From Selenomonas ruminantium subsp. ruminantium ATCC 12561 (GTDB taxonomy: Bacteria > Bacillota > Negativicutes > Selenomonadales > Selenomonadaceae), in NCBI RefSeq assembly GCF_000424065.1, contig NZ_AUJE01000001.1, positions 114,267 to 178,266 on the forward strand: a stretch of DNA of 64,000 nt. Reading direction: 5' to 3'. A program made the translations under genes and the position numbers. The notes under the pieces were generated by a model that searched no databases, was not told the origin of the DNA, and saw nothing but the letters and a program-made list of their open reading frames with translations. Position 1 is the first letter of the stretch. Every line of letters starts with the position of its first letter. Shown in pieces: positions 16,617 to 24,669 of the stretch.

Positions 16617-17804
16617 GTGCGGATTCGGAAAAAGATTTGGAATAACGATGCAGAACCGATAATCGTCATTATGGTGGTACTGATGGTGCTGGGGACGATT
16701 AATGTTTTTAGTTCCAGCTTTGTGCTGGGGACTACGGACTACGAAAATCCTTATCATTTTTTGCGACGCCATGCCATCGTTATGGCCGCAGGTTTGTTTC
16801 TGTTTTTTGTGTTCAGGAAGATAAACTATCGGCGCTGGCGGCCCTTGCAGGGGCCGTTGATGCTGGCGTTTATCGCCACGACCTTCCTGTCGCTGGTGGC
16901 GGTGTTGGTCGTTGGTACAGAGGTTAATGGTGCCAGACGCTGGCTTTTTGGTGCTCAGCCCGCAGAGCTGGCCAAGTTGGTATCTTTGATGTTGGCGGCG
17001 TCTACGCTTTCCTCCCGGATAAAGCGGGGGAAAGCAGATTCCATTTTTAATGTAGTTAACCCGAAATACGGCATAATTGTTCTTATGGCGGTGCTGATTG
17101 AGTTGGAGCCGGACATGGGCACTGCTGCTATCGTGCTGGGGGTACCCTTGATTATGGCCGTGGTGGCTGGAATGTCGATGAAATACGTTATGGGGCTTTT
17201 GGGGCTGGTGGTGGTTGCTGTTGTTGCCCTGGTGTGTTTGCAGCCTTACCGTATGGCACGCGTGAAGGTCTGGTTTGATCCCTGGGCCGATGCGCAGGGC
17301 ATGGGCTATCAGACGGTACAGTCGTTGTCTACTATCGGCTCTGGCGGTTTCTGGGGCATGGGCCTTGGCGAAGGTGTCAGCAAGTATGAATACCTGCCTG
17401 AAGCCCATACGGACTTTGCCTTTGCCATCTTTAGCCAGGAGCATGGCTATATGGGCGCCTTCATGGTGTTTCTGCTGTTGGCACTTTTGGTGCTGTTATG
17501 TGTGCGTATTGCCAACCGTGCGCCCGATGAATTCGGGCAGATGCTGGCAACAGGTATCATGGTGCTCATTGCCGGACAGGCTATTGCCAATATCATGATG
17601 GTGGGCGGACTGCTCCCTGTGGTTGGTGTGCCATTGCCATTTATCAGTTATGGCGGTTCATCCCTTATCGTCACCATGGTGGCGATGGGAATGCTCTTGA
17701 ATATCTGTGACCATGGGCGAACGCTGCGGGAGAATTACGATGGGCCGGAGATGGCCGAAAAAGAACCTAAGGATAATAAAACGCATTTGCGGTTGGTGAA
17801 ATAA
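16617..17804 (+). CDS. FtsW/RodA/SpoVE family SEDS glycosyltransferase
   Basis: A 395-aa polytopic protein (about 10 spans) of the SEDS family, which polymerises peptidoglycan glycan strands from lipid II together with a class B PBP. Seen are NGARRW after span 3 and ELEPDMGTA carrying the catalytic-type Asp. The extracellular loop LPEAHTDFAFAIFSQE and PFISYGGSSL near the end are typical of the FtsW/SpoVE branch. It starts at GTG 16617 with AAGGAGG 7 nt upstream. The C-terminal tail is charged. It is not in a division (dcw) cluster: trmB is upstream and a repeat-filled gap is downstream, so whether it serves division or elongation is open. Confidence 0.85.
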   Translation: MRIRKKIWNNDAEPIIVIMVVLMVLGTINVFSSSFVLGTTDYENPYHFLRRHAIVMAAGLFLFFVFRKINYRRWRPLQGPLMLAFIATTFLSLVAVLVVGTEVNGARRWLFGAQPAELAKLVSLMLAASTLSSRIKRGKADSIFNVVNPKYGIIVLMAVLIELEPDMGTAAIVLGVPLIMAVVAGMSMKYVMGLLGLVVVAVVALVCLQPYRMARVKVWFDPWADAQGMGYQTVQSLSTIGSGGFWGMGLGEGVSKYEYLPEAHTDFAFAIFSQEHGYMGAFMVFLLLALLVLLCVRIANRAPDEFGQMLATGIMVLIAGQAIANIMMVGGLLPVVGVPLPFISYGGSSLIVTMVAMGMLLNICDHGRTLRENYDGPEMAEKEPKDNKTHLRLVK

Positions 17805-17827
17805 GTTTCACTGCTATGCTAAAAGAC

Positions 17828-17907
17828 GCGCGGTGACTGGTAATACCTTTCCTTCGCCATAGACAGGCTTGTCAAAAGCTGCGGAAAGGCATAACCAGTC
17901 ACCGCGC
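17828..17907 (+). repeat. Nested-palindrome intergenic repeat, copy A
   Basis: Outer arms GCGCGGTGACTGGT / ACCAGTCACCGCGC, then TTTCC/GGAAA, with core GACAGGCTTGTC. Followed by the tail GCTTAGTGCGTACATTACA, which is shared with other copies. First of four copies filling the 590-bp gap between the ftsW-type and lysR genes. Confidence 0.85.
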
Positions 17908-17940
17908 TTAGTGCGTACATTACAAAGATATGCAAAGGAC

Positions 17941-18019
17941 GCCCGGTGGCTGATAATCTTTTTCCTCTGCTTATGCAGGCTTGCCTAACGCGACGGAAAA
18001 GCATTATCAGCCACTGGGC
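17941..18019 (+). repeat. Nested-palindrome intergenic repeat, copy B
   Basis: Outer arms GCCCGGTGGCTGAT / ATCAGCCACTGGGC; TTTTTCC/GGAAAA; variant core GCAGGCTTGCCT. It directly follows the tail of copy A, giving a repeat period near 113 bp. Confidence 0.85.
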
Positions 18020-18051
18020 TTAGTGCATACGTCACAACGATAGGTTAAGGC

Positions 18052-18133
18052 GCCCGTGGGAACTGGTAATATTTTCCTTCGCCATAGACAGGCTTGTCAA
18101 AAGCTGCGGAAAACATCACCAGCTTCCGCGGGC
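18052..18133 (+). repeat. Nested-palindrome intergenic repeat, copy C
   Basis: Outer arms GCCCGTGGGAACTGGT / ACCAGCTTCCGCGGGC (two G-T wobbles, one mismatch); TTTTCC/GGAAAA; core GACAGGCTTGTC. A frame open across this copy (18056-18322) is not a gene. Confidence 0.85.
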
Positions 18134-18195
18134 TTACTTCATATATCGTTGTATGGGTTGCAGCGAAGTGCTAATCTTAGGGCTGGCAGTGAGGA

Positions 18196-18276
18196 GGGAG
18201 GGGGCGGGGATGGCTTTCGGACGCGTTTGACAAGCTTGTCTAAGCAGACGAAAGTTATTGCCGCCCCGCCACTCCG
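18196..18276 (-). repeat. Nested-palindrome intergenic repeat, copy D (reverse)
   Basis: Arms GGCGGGG / CCCCGCC with CTTTCG/CGAAAG inside; core TTGACAAGCTTGTCTAAGC is the complement of the core orientation in copies A-C, so this copy is inverted. Confidence 0.7.
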
Positions 18277-18308
18277 TCTTTTTGTGTATAACTTTTTTGC
18301 AAAATACA

Positions 18309-18337
18309 TTGCCCTATCTTAACAAAAAAAGTATAAT
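18309..18337 (+). promoter_or_regulatory. Promoter of lysR-type gene
   Basis: TTGCCC (18309-18314), 17 nt, TATAAT (18332-18337). The start codon lies about 50 nt downstream of the expected transcript start. Confidence 0.6.
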
Positions 18338-18394
18338 AAACCTAAATAGTTATAGAAACTATGAGTTTTTCATATAGTAAGAAAGAGGCAGGAA

Positions 18395-19285
18395 ATGGAC
18401 ATCAAGGATATGCGGGCGTTTTACGCCATTGTAGAGGAAGGAAATATCAGTCACGCGGCGCAGCGCCTGGATATTGCCCAGCCCGCTTTATCACGGCAGA
18501 TGAAACGGCTGGAATCTTCGTTGGGGGTGCAGCTTTTTGAACGGGGCAGCCGACGCATCCGCCTGACTGATGCCGGACGGGTCATGTATACCCGGGTAGA
18601 GCATATATTGGGCATGGTTGATGGCACTGTGCGGGAAATTACGGAAATAGGTTCTGGCATTGCCGGTTCCATTCGTCTGGGGACGATTACGACTTCGGGG
18701 GCGCTTTTGCTGCCGGAACTCATCTCGGAATTTCACTCGCGTTATCCCAATGTCACCTATCAGATTTGGGAAGCCGAAGGCGCCCGCATATTGGAACTTC
18801 TCGACAATCGGGTGATTGAAATTGGCATTACGCGCACGCAAGTGGATTCCAAGGTCTATGAGTCCATTGTCCTGCCCAATGAGCCTCTAGTGCTCATTAT
18901 GAACAAGGAGCAGGAAATCGGTGCCGCCAGCGACAAGGTGGAACTCAAGGAACTCAAAGACCAGCCGATTATCATTCCGCTGCGCTGGCAGTCGGTCTTT
19001 ATCGCAAATTGCCGCAAGCTGGGCTTTGAACCGAAAATCATCTGCGTCAGTGACAGTATTGTGCAGGATTTGCTGCTGGCCAAGATGGGTATGGGGATGG
19101 CGCTCTTGCCCGTGTCCTCCAAGACGCTTTTGACCGATGGCAATCTGATCTATAAAAAACTGGTTGAACCGGAGATGAGTACGCATACGGTAATCGCCTG
19201 GCTGAAAAACCGCACCCTCTCATCTTCCAGTGAGCATTTAATTCGTCTGTTCCGGGAGATGTTCCTCGGAGAGAAAGGAGTTTAA
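18395..19285 (+). CDS. LysR-family transcriptional regulator
   Basis: A 296-aa LysR-type regulator. The N-terminal winged helix-turn-helix covers about residues 1-60 (AQRLDIAQPALSRQMKRLE). A linker helix and a two-lobe periplasmic-binding-protein-like effector domain follow (about 92-290). The DNA-binding part resembles the CynR/CbbR branch. An SD (GAAAGAGG) precedes ATG 18395. The thioesterase gene begins 1 nt after its stop in the same direction, with its ribosome site inside the lysR end, so the two form an operon; regulators of this class more often face their target, so the thioesterase is a partner rather than a proven target. Effector unknown. Confidence 0.9.
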   Translation: MDIKDMRAFYAIVEEGNISHAAQRLDIAQPALSRQMKRLESSLGVQLFERGSRRIRLTDAGRVMYTRVEHILGMVDGTVREITEIGSGIAGSIRLGTITTSGALLLPELISEFHSRYPNVTYQIWEAEGARILELLDNRVIEIGITRTQVDSKVYESIVLPNEPLVLIMNKEQEIGAASDKVELKELKDQPIIIPLRWQSVFIANCRKLGFEPKIICVSDSIVQDLLLAKMGMGMALLPVSSKTLLTDGNLIYKKLVEPEMSTHTVIAWLKNRTLSSSSEHLIRLFREMFLGEKGV

Positions 19286-19286
19286 T

Positions 19287-19688
19287 ATGGAGCTTACACA
19301 GGTAAAGGCAGGATTGAAAAACACCGTCAGCGAAGAGGTAACGGAAGCGAATACAGCATTGGCTATGGGCAGCGGCAGTTTGCCGGTCTATGCTACGCCA
19401 GCCATGACCTGTCTGATGGAAAAGGCGGCCACAGAAGCGGTGGAGCGTTTCATGCCGGAGGGCTGGACAACTGTAGGCATCAGCCTGCATGTGGCACACA
19501 AAGCGGCTACACCTGTGGGGCTTACCGTGCGGGCCGAAGCAGAGGTTACAGCGGTAGAGGGACGCAAGCTTGTCTTTACCGTACGAGCCTATGATGATAA
19601 AGAAGAAATTGGCGTGGGCACCCACGAGCGCTTTGCCGTAGCCAGGGAGAAATTTTTGGCTAAAGCGGCAGGCAAGGTACAACATTAA
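19287..19688 (+). CDS. FlK-like hotdog-fold acyl-CoA thioesterase
   Basis: A 133-aa single hotdog-fold protein of the thioesterase family typified by fluoroacetyl-CoA thioesterase FlK. Thr37, Glu45 and His71 (in YATPAM, MEKAA and HVAHKAA) keep the spacing of the FlK catalytic trio as I recall it (8 and 26 residues). The family hydrolyses short acyl-CoA esters, and most members are not linked to fluoro compounds. It lies 1 nt after the LysR gene with AGAAAGGAG as ribosome site. A general housekeeping role in removing stalled acyl-CoA is plausible; the substrate is not known. Confidence 0.8.
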   Translation: MELTQVKAGLKNTVSEEVTEANTALAMGSGSLPVYATPAMTCLMEKAATEAVERFMPEGWTTVGISLHVAHKAATPVGLTVRAEAEVTAVEGRKLVFTVRAYDDKEEIGVGTHERFAVAREKFLAKAAGKVQH

Positions 19689-19707
19689 ATTTCCATTATA
19701 AATGCGT

Positions 19708-19730
19708 GGCAAGGCTTTTCAAACCTTGCC
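19708..19730 (+). terminator. Hairpin after the thioesterase gene, possible terminator
   Basis: GGCAAGG pairs with CCTTGCC over a 9-nt loop. It is followed by CTTCGTTATATT rather than a clean T-run, so termination would be weak. Confidence 0.45.
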
Positions 19731-19780
19731 CTTCGTTATATTATATAAACAGACCGTTTTATTAATAGGAGGGAATTTGC

Positions 19781-20473
19781 ATGGCGAACCCGAAGATTTT
19801 TATTGTGGAAGATGAACATCGTATTGCCCGTTTTTTACAGATTGAACTGGAACATGAAGGGTATGACACGGCTCTTGAGGATAACGGCCGTCATGCTTTG
19901 GATAGAATCTTAAAAGGTGGTTTTGACCTCGTACTTTTGGATGTAATGCTGCCGGAAATGGACGGCATGGAGATCTGCCGCAGGGTGCGGGAAACCTCGG
20001 ATGTTCCCATCATTATGCTGACGGCGCGGGATGATGTATCGGATATGGTATCGGGGCTTGATTTGGGGGCTGATGATTATATCACGAAGCCCTTTGATAT
20101 GCAGGAACTTTTGGCCCGTATTCGCCGTGCACTGCGCAGCCATTACAAGGAAAGCACCACTGAGGATGATGACAATGAACGTCTGACCATCAAAGACCTC
20201 ATCATGATTCCCAGCCGTTATGAAGTGCGGGTTAAGGGCGAATTTGTCCAGCTGACCAAGAAAGAATATACGCTGCTGGAATTCCTTCTGCGCAATAAGC
20301 GCAATGTTCTTTCCCGTGAGCAGATCCTGCAGGCGGTATGGGGCTATGACTATAGCGGGGATACCAACGTGGTGGACGTGTATATCCGCTATCTGCGCTC
20401 GAAGATTGATGAACGTTTTCAGGAGAAATATATTTATACGGTTCGGGGCATAGGTTATGCAGTTCGGGATTAA
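19781..20473 (+). CDS. OmpR-family response regulator
   Basis: A 230-aa two-component regulator. The receiver domain (about residues 4-118) has the acidic pair D11-E12 and the phosphoacceptor Asp54 in LVLLDVMLPEMDG. The C-terminal winged helix DNA-binding domain (about 130-228) is OmpR/PhoB type (ENVLSREQILQAVWGYDY-like stretch, then VDVYIRYLRSKID). SD AGGAGGG precedes ATG 19781. The last 17 nt overlap the start of the kinase gene. Close relatives by style are ArlR/CpxR-like envelope regulators; the regulon is unknown. Confidence 0.92.
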   Translation: MANPKIFIVEDEHRIARFLQIELEHEGYDTALEDNGRHALDRILKGGFDLVLLDVMLPEMDGMEICRRVRETSDVPIIMLTARDDVSDMVSGLDLGADDYITKPFDMQELLARIRRALRSHYKESTTEDDDNERLTIKDLIMIPSRYEVRVKGEFVQLTKKEYTLLEFLLRNKRNVLSREQILQAVWGYDYSGDTNVVDVYIRYLRSKIDERFQEKYIYTVRGIGYAVRD

Positions 20474-21911
20474 GGCCTGGCTGCGGCATCCCAAGATGAT
20501 GCTGAATCGCCTGCGCTATGCCCAAATTTCGACTAAGATTACCTGTTTTTATGCGTCAGTGCTCTTGCTGGTATTGCTTCTGACCAGTGGCCTGACCGGT
20601 TTGGGGGTATTCTTTTCCTTTTACCATCAGGCCGAAGTGGAACTGGAAATCAGCATGAATCATGTGCTGAAGGTTATGGAGCAGGGGCGTTCCATTGATA
20701 TGGACTTTGGCCGTGATGATCTCGTTCTGCCCGGTGTGGTATTGCGTATTGTAGACAGCCGGGGAAAAATCGTCTATGAAAATGATGTACATTACCCGCC
20801 GATTAAACGGATTGAGGAAAGTACGGTAAAAAATCCGCCTTTCTGGGCCAACAAAAATATGCAGGTTGCACAACTGCGGAATGCAACCCTGTATCATGCC
20901 CGCATGGATGTGGAATATCGTGGGCAGATTTACCAGATGCACTTCTTCAAGACCATTACGGCGGAAAAGCACTTTTTGGAGACCCTGCAAAAGATTTTAT
21001 TTCTGATGACCATTTTGGGCTTTCTGCTGGCACTGGTGGCGGGGTTCTTTGTGAGCCGCCGTATATTGCAGCCCATTCGGGAGATGACGGCGACCGCCCG
21101 CAAGATAGAAGTGGAGAAGATGGACAGGCGCATTGCTGTTCCGCCGGCACGTGATGAACTGGCCGAGCTTGCCGAAACCTTCAATCATATGCTGGATAGA
21201 TTGGAGGGCGGCTTTGAACAGCAAAAGCGTTTTGTGTCTGATGCCTCGCATGAGCTGCGCACACCGGTAACGGTTATCCTAGGCTATTCGGATCTGCTTT
21301 CCCGTTGGGGGCGTTCGGACGAAGCTGTGTTGGATGAAGGCATAGCGTCCATTCGTTCGGAAGCGGAAAATATGCAGCAGCTTATCGAAAAACTCCTTTT
21401 TCTAGCCCGCGCTGATCAGAACCGTCAGGTCCTGCACAAGGAAAATATTGAGCTCAGTGAACTTCTTGCCGATATCATCAAAAAGATGAAGCTCGTAACC
21501 AAAGACCATACGGTAGAACTTTTGCAAAATGATGATGGCATGATTTATGGCGATTTGGTCACTGTGCGACAGATGTTCCGGATATTTTTGGATAACAGTA
21601 CGAAATATACGCCCAAAGGGGGGCGTATTGTCGTGGTTTCCCAAAAAGTGATTAATGCGGAAGGTTCCTTTATGGAGGTCGATTTGTCGGATAATGGCAT
21701 CGGTATTGCCAAGGAAGACCAGCAGAAGGTCTTTGAACGCTTCTACCGCGTGGATACTTCCCGCACCAAGGTGCAGGGAGGCGTCAGCGGTACAGGCCTG
21801 GGGCTTTCCATAGCCAGCTGGATTGCCGAGCAGCATGGTATAGAAATTTCGCTCACGAGTGAACTGGGCGAGGGTACAACCATTCATTTACGAATACCGC
21901 TATGTGAATAA
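20457..21911 (+). CDS. Sensor histidine kinase (HAMP-HisKA-HATPase)
   Basis: A 484-aa membrane kinase paired with the preceding regulator. A first span lies at about residues 31-56, a periplasmic sensor at about 57-175 and a second span at about 178-202. A HAMP domain follows, then the HisKA H-box with His265 (SDASHELRTPVTVILGYS). The ATP-binding domain has N-box FLDNSTKYTPKGG, DNGIGI and GTGLGLSI. The start at ATG 20457 overlaps the response regulator by 17 nt; a later Met is possible. The domain order and the overlap suggest an ArlS-like envelope sensor. A terminator follows. Confidence 0.92.
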   Translation: MQFGIKAWLRHPKMMLNRLRYAQISTKITCFYASVLLLVLLLTSGLTGLGVFFSFYHQAEVELEISMNHVLKVMEQGRSIDMDFGRDDLVLPGVVLRIVDSRGKIVYENDVHYPPIKRIEESTVKNPPFWANKNMQVAQLRNATLYHARMDVEYRGQIYQMHFFKTITAEKHFLETLQKILFLMTILGFLLALVAGFFVSRRILQPIREMTATARKIEVEKMDRRIAVPPARDELAELAETFNHMLDRLEGGFEQQKRFVSDASHELRTPVTVILGYSDLLSRWGRSDEAVLDEGIASIRSEAENMQQLIEKLLFLARADQNRQVLHKENIELSELLADIIKKMKLVTKDHTVELLQNDDGMIYGDLVTVRQMFRIFLDNSTKYTPKGGRIVVVSQKVINAEGSFMEVDLSDNGIGIAKEDQQKVFERFYRVDTSRTKVQGGVSGTGLGLSIASWIAEQHGIEISLTSELGEGTTIHLRIPLCE

Positions 21912-21960
21912 GGGGCAAATCTGGGCCGTTGTTTCACGGATATGCCCTTTACATTTTTTC
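21910..21960 (+). terminator. Terminator after the histidine kinase gene
   Basis: AAGGGGCA pairs with TGCCCTT (one bulged G); a T-rich stretch (TTTACATTTTTT) follows. The same T-rich stretch carries the -35 box of the next promoter. Confidence 0.65.
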
Positions 21961-21976
21961 TGATGTATGCTAAAAT
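21948..21976 (+). promoter_or_regulatory. Promoter of the bglG leader
   Basis: TTTACA (21948-21953), 17 nt, TAAAAT (21971-21976). A transcript from here would reach the RAT site about 26 nt later. Confidence 0.6.
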
Positions 21977-22008
21977 TGCTTATAGTTTAGTAGTGTTCGA
22001 TATTATTT

Positions 22009-22035
22009 GGATGGTGACATTGAGTTGGCCAAACC
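22009..22035 (+). promoter_or_regulatory. Ribonucleic antiterminator (RAT) site, bglG leader
   Basis: A 27-nt RNA element beginning GGATGGTGACA and ending TTGGCCAAACC. It folds as GG/CC, an asymmetric AT/AAA loop, GGT/GCC, a GA bulge and CA/TG, as in LicT/BglG targets. The CC at its 3' end also begins CCTTCAA (22034-22040), which can pair with TTGGAGG (22057-22063), the ribosome site of the leader peptide. The two structures exclude each other. Confidence 0.75.
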
Positions 22036-22070
22036 TTCAAGACGCATATATGCTTTTTGGAGGGGTAGTT

Positions 22071-22103
22071 ATGTTTAGAGAGATGAAGGCAAAATTTACT
22101 TGA
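22071..22103 (+). CDS. Putative 10-codon leader peptide
   Basis: ATG 22071 to TGA 22101-22103 encodes MFREMKAKFT. GGAGGGG at 22059-22065 is 5 nt before the start. The ribosome site is the one masked by the CCTTCAA hairpin. The last five codons cover the 5' arm (22086-22094) of the downstream terminator, so translation would block that terminator. Sequence-based inference; no direct evidence of expression. Confidence 0.4.
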   Translation: MFREMKAKFT

Positions 22104-22140
22104 CGGGGCGTACTGTCAGGTTGTTTTGCCTTTTTATTTT
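22086..22140 (+). terminator. Attenuator terminator before bglG
   Basis: AAGGCAAAA (22086-22094) pairs perfectly with TTTTGCCTT (22124-22132) and is followed by TTTTTATTTT. An inner TTGAC/GTCAG stem strengthens it. It lies between the RAT site and the bglG start, as expected of an antitermination-controlled gene. Confidence 0.75.
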
Positions 22141-22180
22141 GCCGTATTTAGGATTCCAAAGAAGTTCAGGGGGAAAAATC

Positions 22181-23032
22181 GTGCAGATAAAAAAGATATT
22201 GAATAATAACGTAATCGTAACGGAAGATGAAAACGGCTGCGAAGTCGTGGCCATGGGCAGAGGTCTTGCCTTTGGCAAAAAGAATGGCGACAGCGTGGAA
22301 GATGGCAAGGTTGATAAGGTTTATCGGCTGAGTGACCATGAAATGCTGGAAAAATTCAAGGAACTGCTTTCCGGATTGCGTGTGGATTATCTGGACGCCA
22401 GCACGGCTATCATTGAACTGGCGGAAAAAGAGCTGGGCGTAAAACTCAATGAAACGGTGTATATCTCCCTGACCGACCATATCCATATGGCGATTCACCG
22501 TCTGCGGGAGGGCATCAATATCCGCAATATGATGCTTTGGGAAACCCGGCGCTTTTATCCTAAGGAATTTGCCATTGCCGAAAAAGCGGTGCTGATGCTT
22601 GAAGCGCAATTCGATATTGATATTCCCGAAGATGAAGCCGGCTTTATCGCCATGCACATCATCGACGGCCAGCTCGATATGAAACAGCCCATGGCCGATA
22701 AAATTGTGACCCTGATTGATGAAATAACAAGCATCGTCCGTCGTTTCTGCGGCATCGAATTTGACCGCGAATCGCTGGCTTATTATCGCTTTGTCACCCA
22801 TTTGAAATTCTTTGCCCAGCGTATGTTCAGCGGAGCAACCCCTAACGGCGATGAAATCGACGAAGAGATGGAAGCCATGGTGCAGAAAAAATATAAGCTG
22901 GCCCATGAATGTGTTGACCGTATTGTGGCCTTTTTGGCGAAAAAATATCGCTATGCAGTCAGCGGGGAAGAACAGTTTTATTTGATGATTCATGTGGCCA
23001 AGGTTATCCGCAAGTGTCAGGAGCAGGCATAA
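22181..23032 (+). CDS. BglG/LicT-family transcriptional antiterminator
   Basis: A 283-aa RNA-binding antiterminator controlled by the PTS. Residues 1-55 form the CAT RNA-binding domain (MQIKKILNNNVIV, then GRGLAFGKKNGD). Two PRD domains follow, and their phosphorylatable histidines line up with LicT: His100 and His159 in PRD1, His207 and His271 in PRD2. When the beta-glucoside PTS is busy, PRD1 loses phosphate and the protein dimerises on RAT hairpins. GTG 22181 with AGGGGGAAAA upstream is chosen; the open frame back to 22100 crosses the terminator. RAT sites occur here at 22009, 23145, 38226, 38304 and 50420, which defines its likely regulon, including itself. Confidence 0.9.
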   Translation: MQIKKILNNNVIVTEDENGCEVVAMGRGLAFGKKNGDSVEDGKVDKVYRLSDHEMLEKFKELLSGLRVDYLDASTAIIELAEKELGVKLNETVYISLTDHIHMAIHRLREGINIRNMMLWETRRFYPKEFAIAEKAVLMLEAQFDIDIPEDEAGFIAMHIIDGQLDMKQPMADKIVTLIDEITSIVRRFCGIEFDRESLAYYRFVTHLKFFAQRMFSGATPNGDEIDEEMEAMVQKKYKLAHECVDRIVAFLAKKYRYAVSGEEQFYLMIHVAKVIRKCQEQA

Positions 23033-23057
23033 GCCTGTCCATATAAATGGAGATTAA

Positions 23058-23107
23058 CGAAAATCAGGGTGTGTACCTTCGGGGGAGGGGCAGCCCTCTG
23101 ATTTTCG
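23058..23107 (+). other. Intercistronic stem-loop between bglG and the porin gene
   Basis: CGAAAATCAG (23058-23067) pairs perfectly with CTGATTTTCG (23098-23107), with further GGG/CCC pairing inside. No T-run follows, so it is more likely an mRNA processing or stabilising structure than a terminator. Confidence 0.5.
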
Positions 23108-23144
23108 GGAAAGTGAGTTGATGAAGCAGGAACGAACCCCGGTT

Positions 23145-23171
23145 GGATGGTGACATTAAGTTGGCCAAACC
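23145..23171 (+). promoter_or_regulatory. RAT site before the porin operon
   Basis: Same 27-nt element as at 22009 with one difference in the apical loop (TTAAGT for TTGAGT). It is again followed by CCTTCAA, which can pair with TTGGAGG, the ribosome site of the porin gene, 5 nt before ATG 23213 region. No promoter is evident between bglG and this site, so readthrough from bglG is likely. Confidence 0.75.
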
Positions 23172-23212
23172 TTCAAGAATTTACAATTAAGTAATTTTTT
23201 GGAGGAATTGAA

Positions 23213-24619
23213 ATGAAGACTTGGAATCTGCTGAATGCAGGAAAAATCGGTACGGCAGCGGTTATGACGGCGGCTGTTGTAAGCTGCGAAGCCAGCGCGG
23301 AAGCGGCAGGCGGCTTTTTGACGGAGGTACCGGCAGGTGATTGGTCGTACACTGCGGTGAATGAGCTGATTGCTGCCAAGGCGGTGCCGGATTATGCGGT
23401 AACGATTCCAGAAGGCAGGGTGCTTAGCCGTTTGGAAATGGCCATGATTGTGGATAGTGCCATGAAAAATCAGGCCAATATGAGCGACGTGCAGCAGGAG
23501 AAGCTAAATCAGCTGAATAGTGAGTATTACTACGACATAAAAAAACTCACCCTTCTGAATCGTCTGGATAATCTGGACAATGCGCAGATGGATAAGCTAA
23601 ACGACAGTCAGAGTGGCGAAACCTTGACGGCTGAAGAAAAGGCCGGATTGAAAAAGGCGGCGGCATTGGCCGATAAATTATCCGTCAGCGGCTATGCCCG
23701 TATCCGTAATGACCATTATCTGAAGGACACAGGCCGTACCACGCGGGCTAATATGATTCATATTGCCGTTAACAGCACCTATAAAGTCAATGATAATTGG
23801 GCGGCTCACGCCGATATTGGTTATCGTAACAGTTTCAGCGGTTTTGATGAGACGAAAAGCCTGACGCCTAACGAAAATCAGACCGGTCTGACTGTGGACG
23901 GCTATGTAACCGGTAAGTTCCCCAAATTGGGACTGGAAGCTAAAGTCGGTAAATGGAACGAATGGAACATTTACGGCTGGGGCATGGACATCGACTGCGA
24001 TTTCAGCGGTATTCAGCTGGTGCAGGGCAAGAAGAAGTTTAAGACATTCTTTACTGCCGGGCAGATGGATCTCTGGGATGATGCTATGGGCGGTACCCGT
24101 ACGCAGGAAAAAGTCACCAGTCTGCGTTTCTTCTATCCTTTCGACGCCAAGAATGATATCAACTTTGGTGTATCCTACAGCTCGGCTATGGCCAGTCGTT
24201 ATCAGGACCCCGACCAGGGCAGAGTGTTCTACTATTACACCCATGCGCATCACAAATTCGACAATAACTGGGGCGTGCGTGCCGGTATCATCAACAGCAA
24301 TGCAAAACGTGACCCCAATAATACCGTGGCCGGAACGAAAACCAAGAAACCGGGGCATTGGCTGCAGCTTGACTACAAAGGTGCCAAACTCGATAAAACC
24401 AACAGCTATGGCGTTACCCTCACTTACCGTTATGAGCCGGCGCTTTCCTGGCCGACGGTTACCGACTGGTGCGGCTTGAACGAAAAGTTCGTCCGTTTGG
24501 GCTTTAGCTATGTTCCTTACAAGAATATTCTTTTGGATACCTTCTACACCTGGGGCCGTGAAATTGACACGGGCGCTAGAAGTGACCTCTATCGTTTCCA
24601 GGCACAGTTCTTCTTCTAA
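23213..24619 (+). CDS. Outer-membrane porin with S-layer-like N-terminal domain
   Basis: A 468-aa exported protein. The N-terminal signal peptide (to about residue 32) is followed by an SLH-like domain (about 38-85, WSYTAVNELIAAKAV, then RVLSRLEMAMIV). In Negativicutes this domain anchors porins to polyamine-modified peptidoglycan. A short coiled linker (about 90-155) leads to a beta-barrel with alternating aromatic residues and a C-terminal Phe, the usual outer-membrane sorting end. It is preceded by a RAT site, so it should be induced with the beta-glucoside system and let oligosaccharides through. It heads an operon with DUF1593, GH3 and esterase genes. Confidence 0.85.
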   Translation: MKTWNLLNAGKIGTAAVMTAAVVSCEASAEAAGGFLTEVPAGDWSYTAVNELIAAKAVPDYAVTIPEGRVLSRLEMAMIVDSAMKNQANMSDVQQEKLNQLNSEYYYDIKKLTLLNRLDNLDNAQMDKLNDSQSGETLTAEEKAGLKKAAALADKLSVSGYARIRNDHYLKDTGRTTRANMIHIAVNSTYKVNDNWAAHADIGYRNSFSGFDETKSLTPNENQTGLTVDGYVTGKFPKLGLEAKVGKWNEWNIYGWGMDIDCDFSGIQLVQGKKKFKTFFTAGQMDLWDDAMGGTRTQEKVTSLRFFYPFDAKNDINFGVSYSSAMASRYQDPDQGRVFYYYTHAHHKFDNNWGVRAGIINSNAKRDPNNTVAGTKTKKPGHWLQLDYKGAKLDKTNSYGVTLTYRYEPALSWPTVTDWCGLNEKFVRLGFSYVPYKNILLDTFYTWGREIDTGARSDLYRFQAQFFF

Positions 24620-24669
24620 TGTGGACTGTGGCTTAACATGAATAGATGAAGTCTAGGAGGCTTGTAACA

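Noticed and set aside
18056..18322. Open frame of 88 codons between the ftsW-type and lysR genes
   Set aside because: It runs through palindromic repeats C and D, has no ribosome site and its codons simply read the repeat.
17805..18394. tRNA or other stable RNA genes in the strongly structured gap
   Set aside because: No tRNA-type T-arm or cloverleaf was found; the structure is explained by four palindromic repeats.
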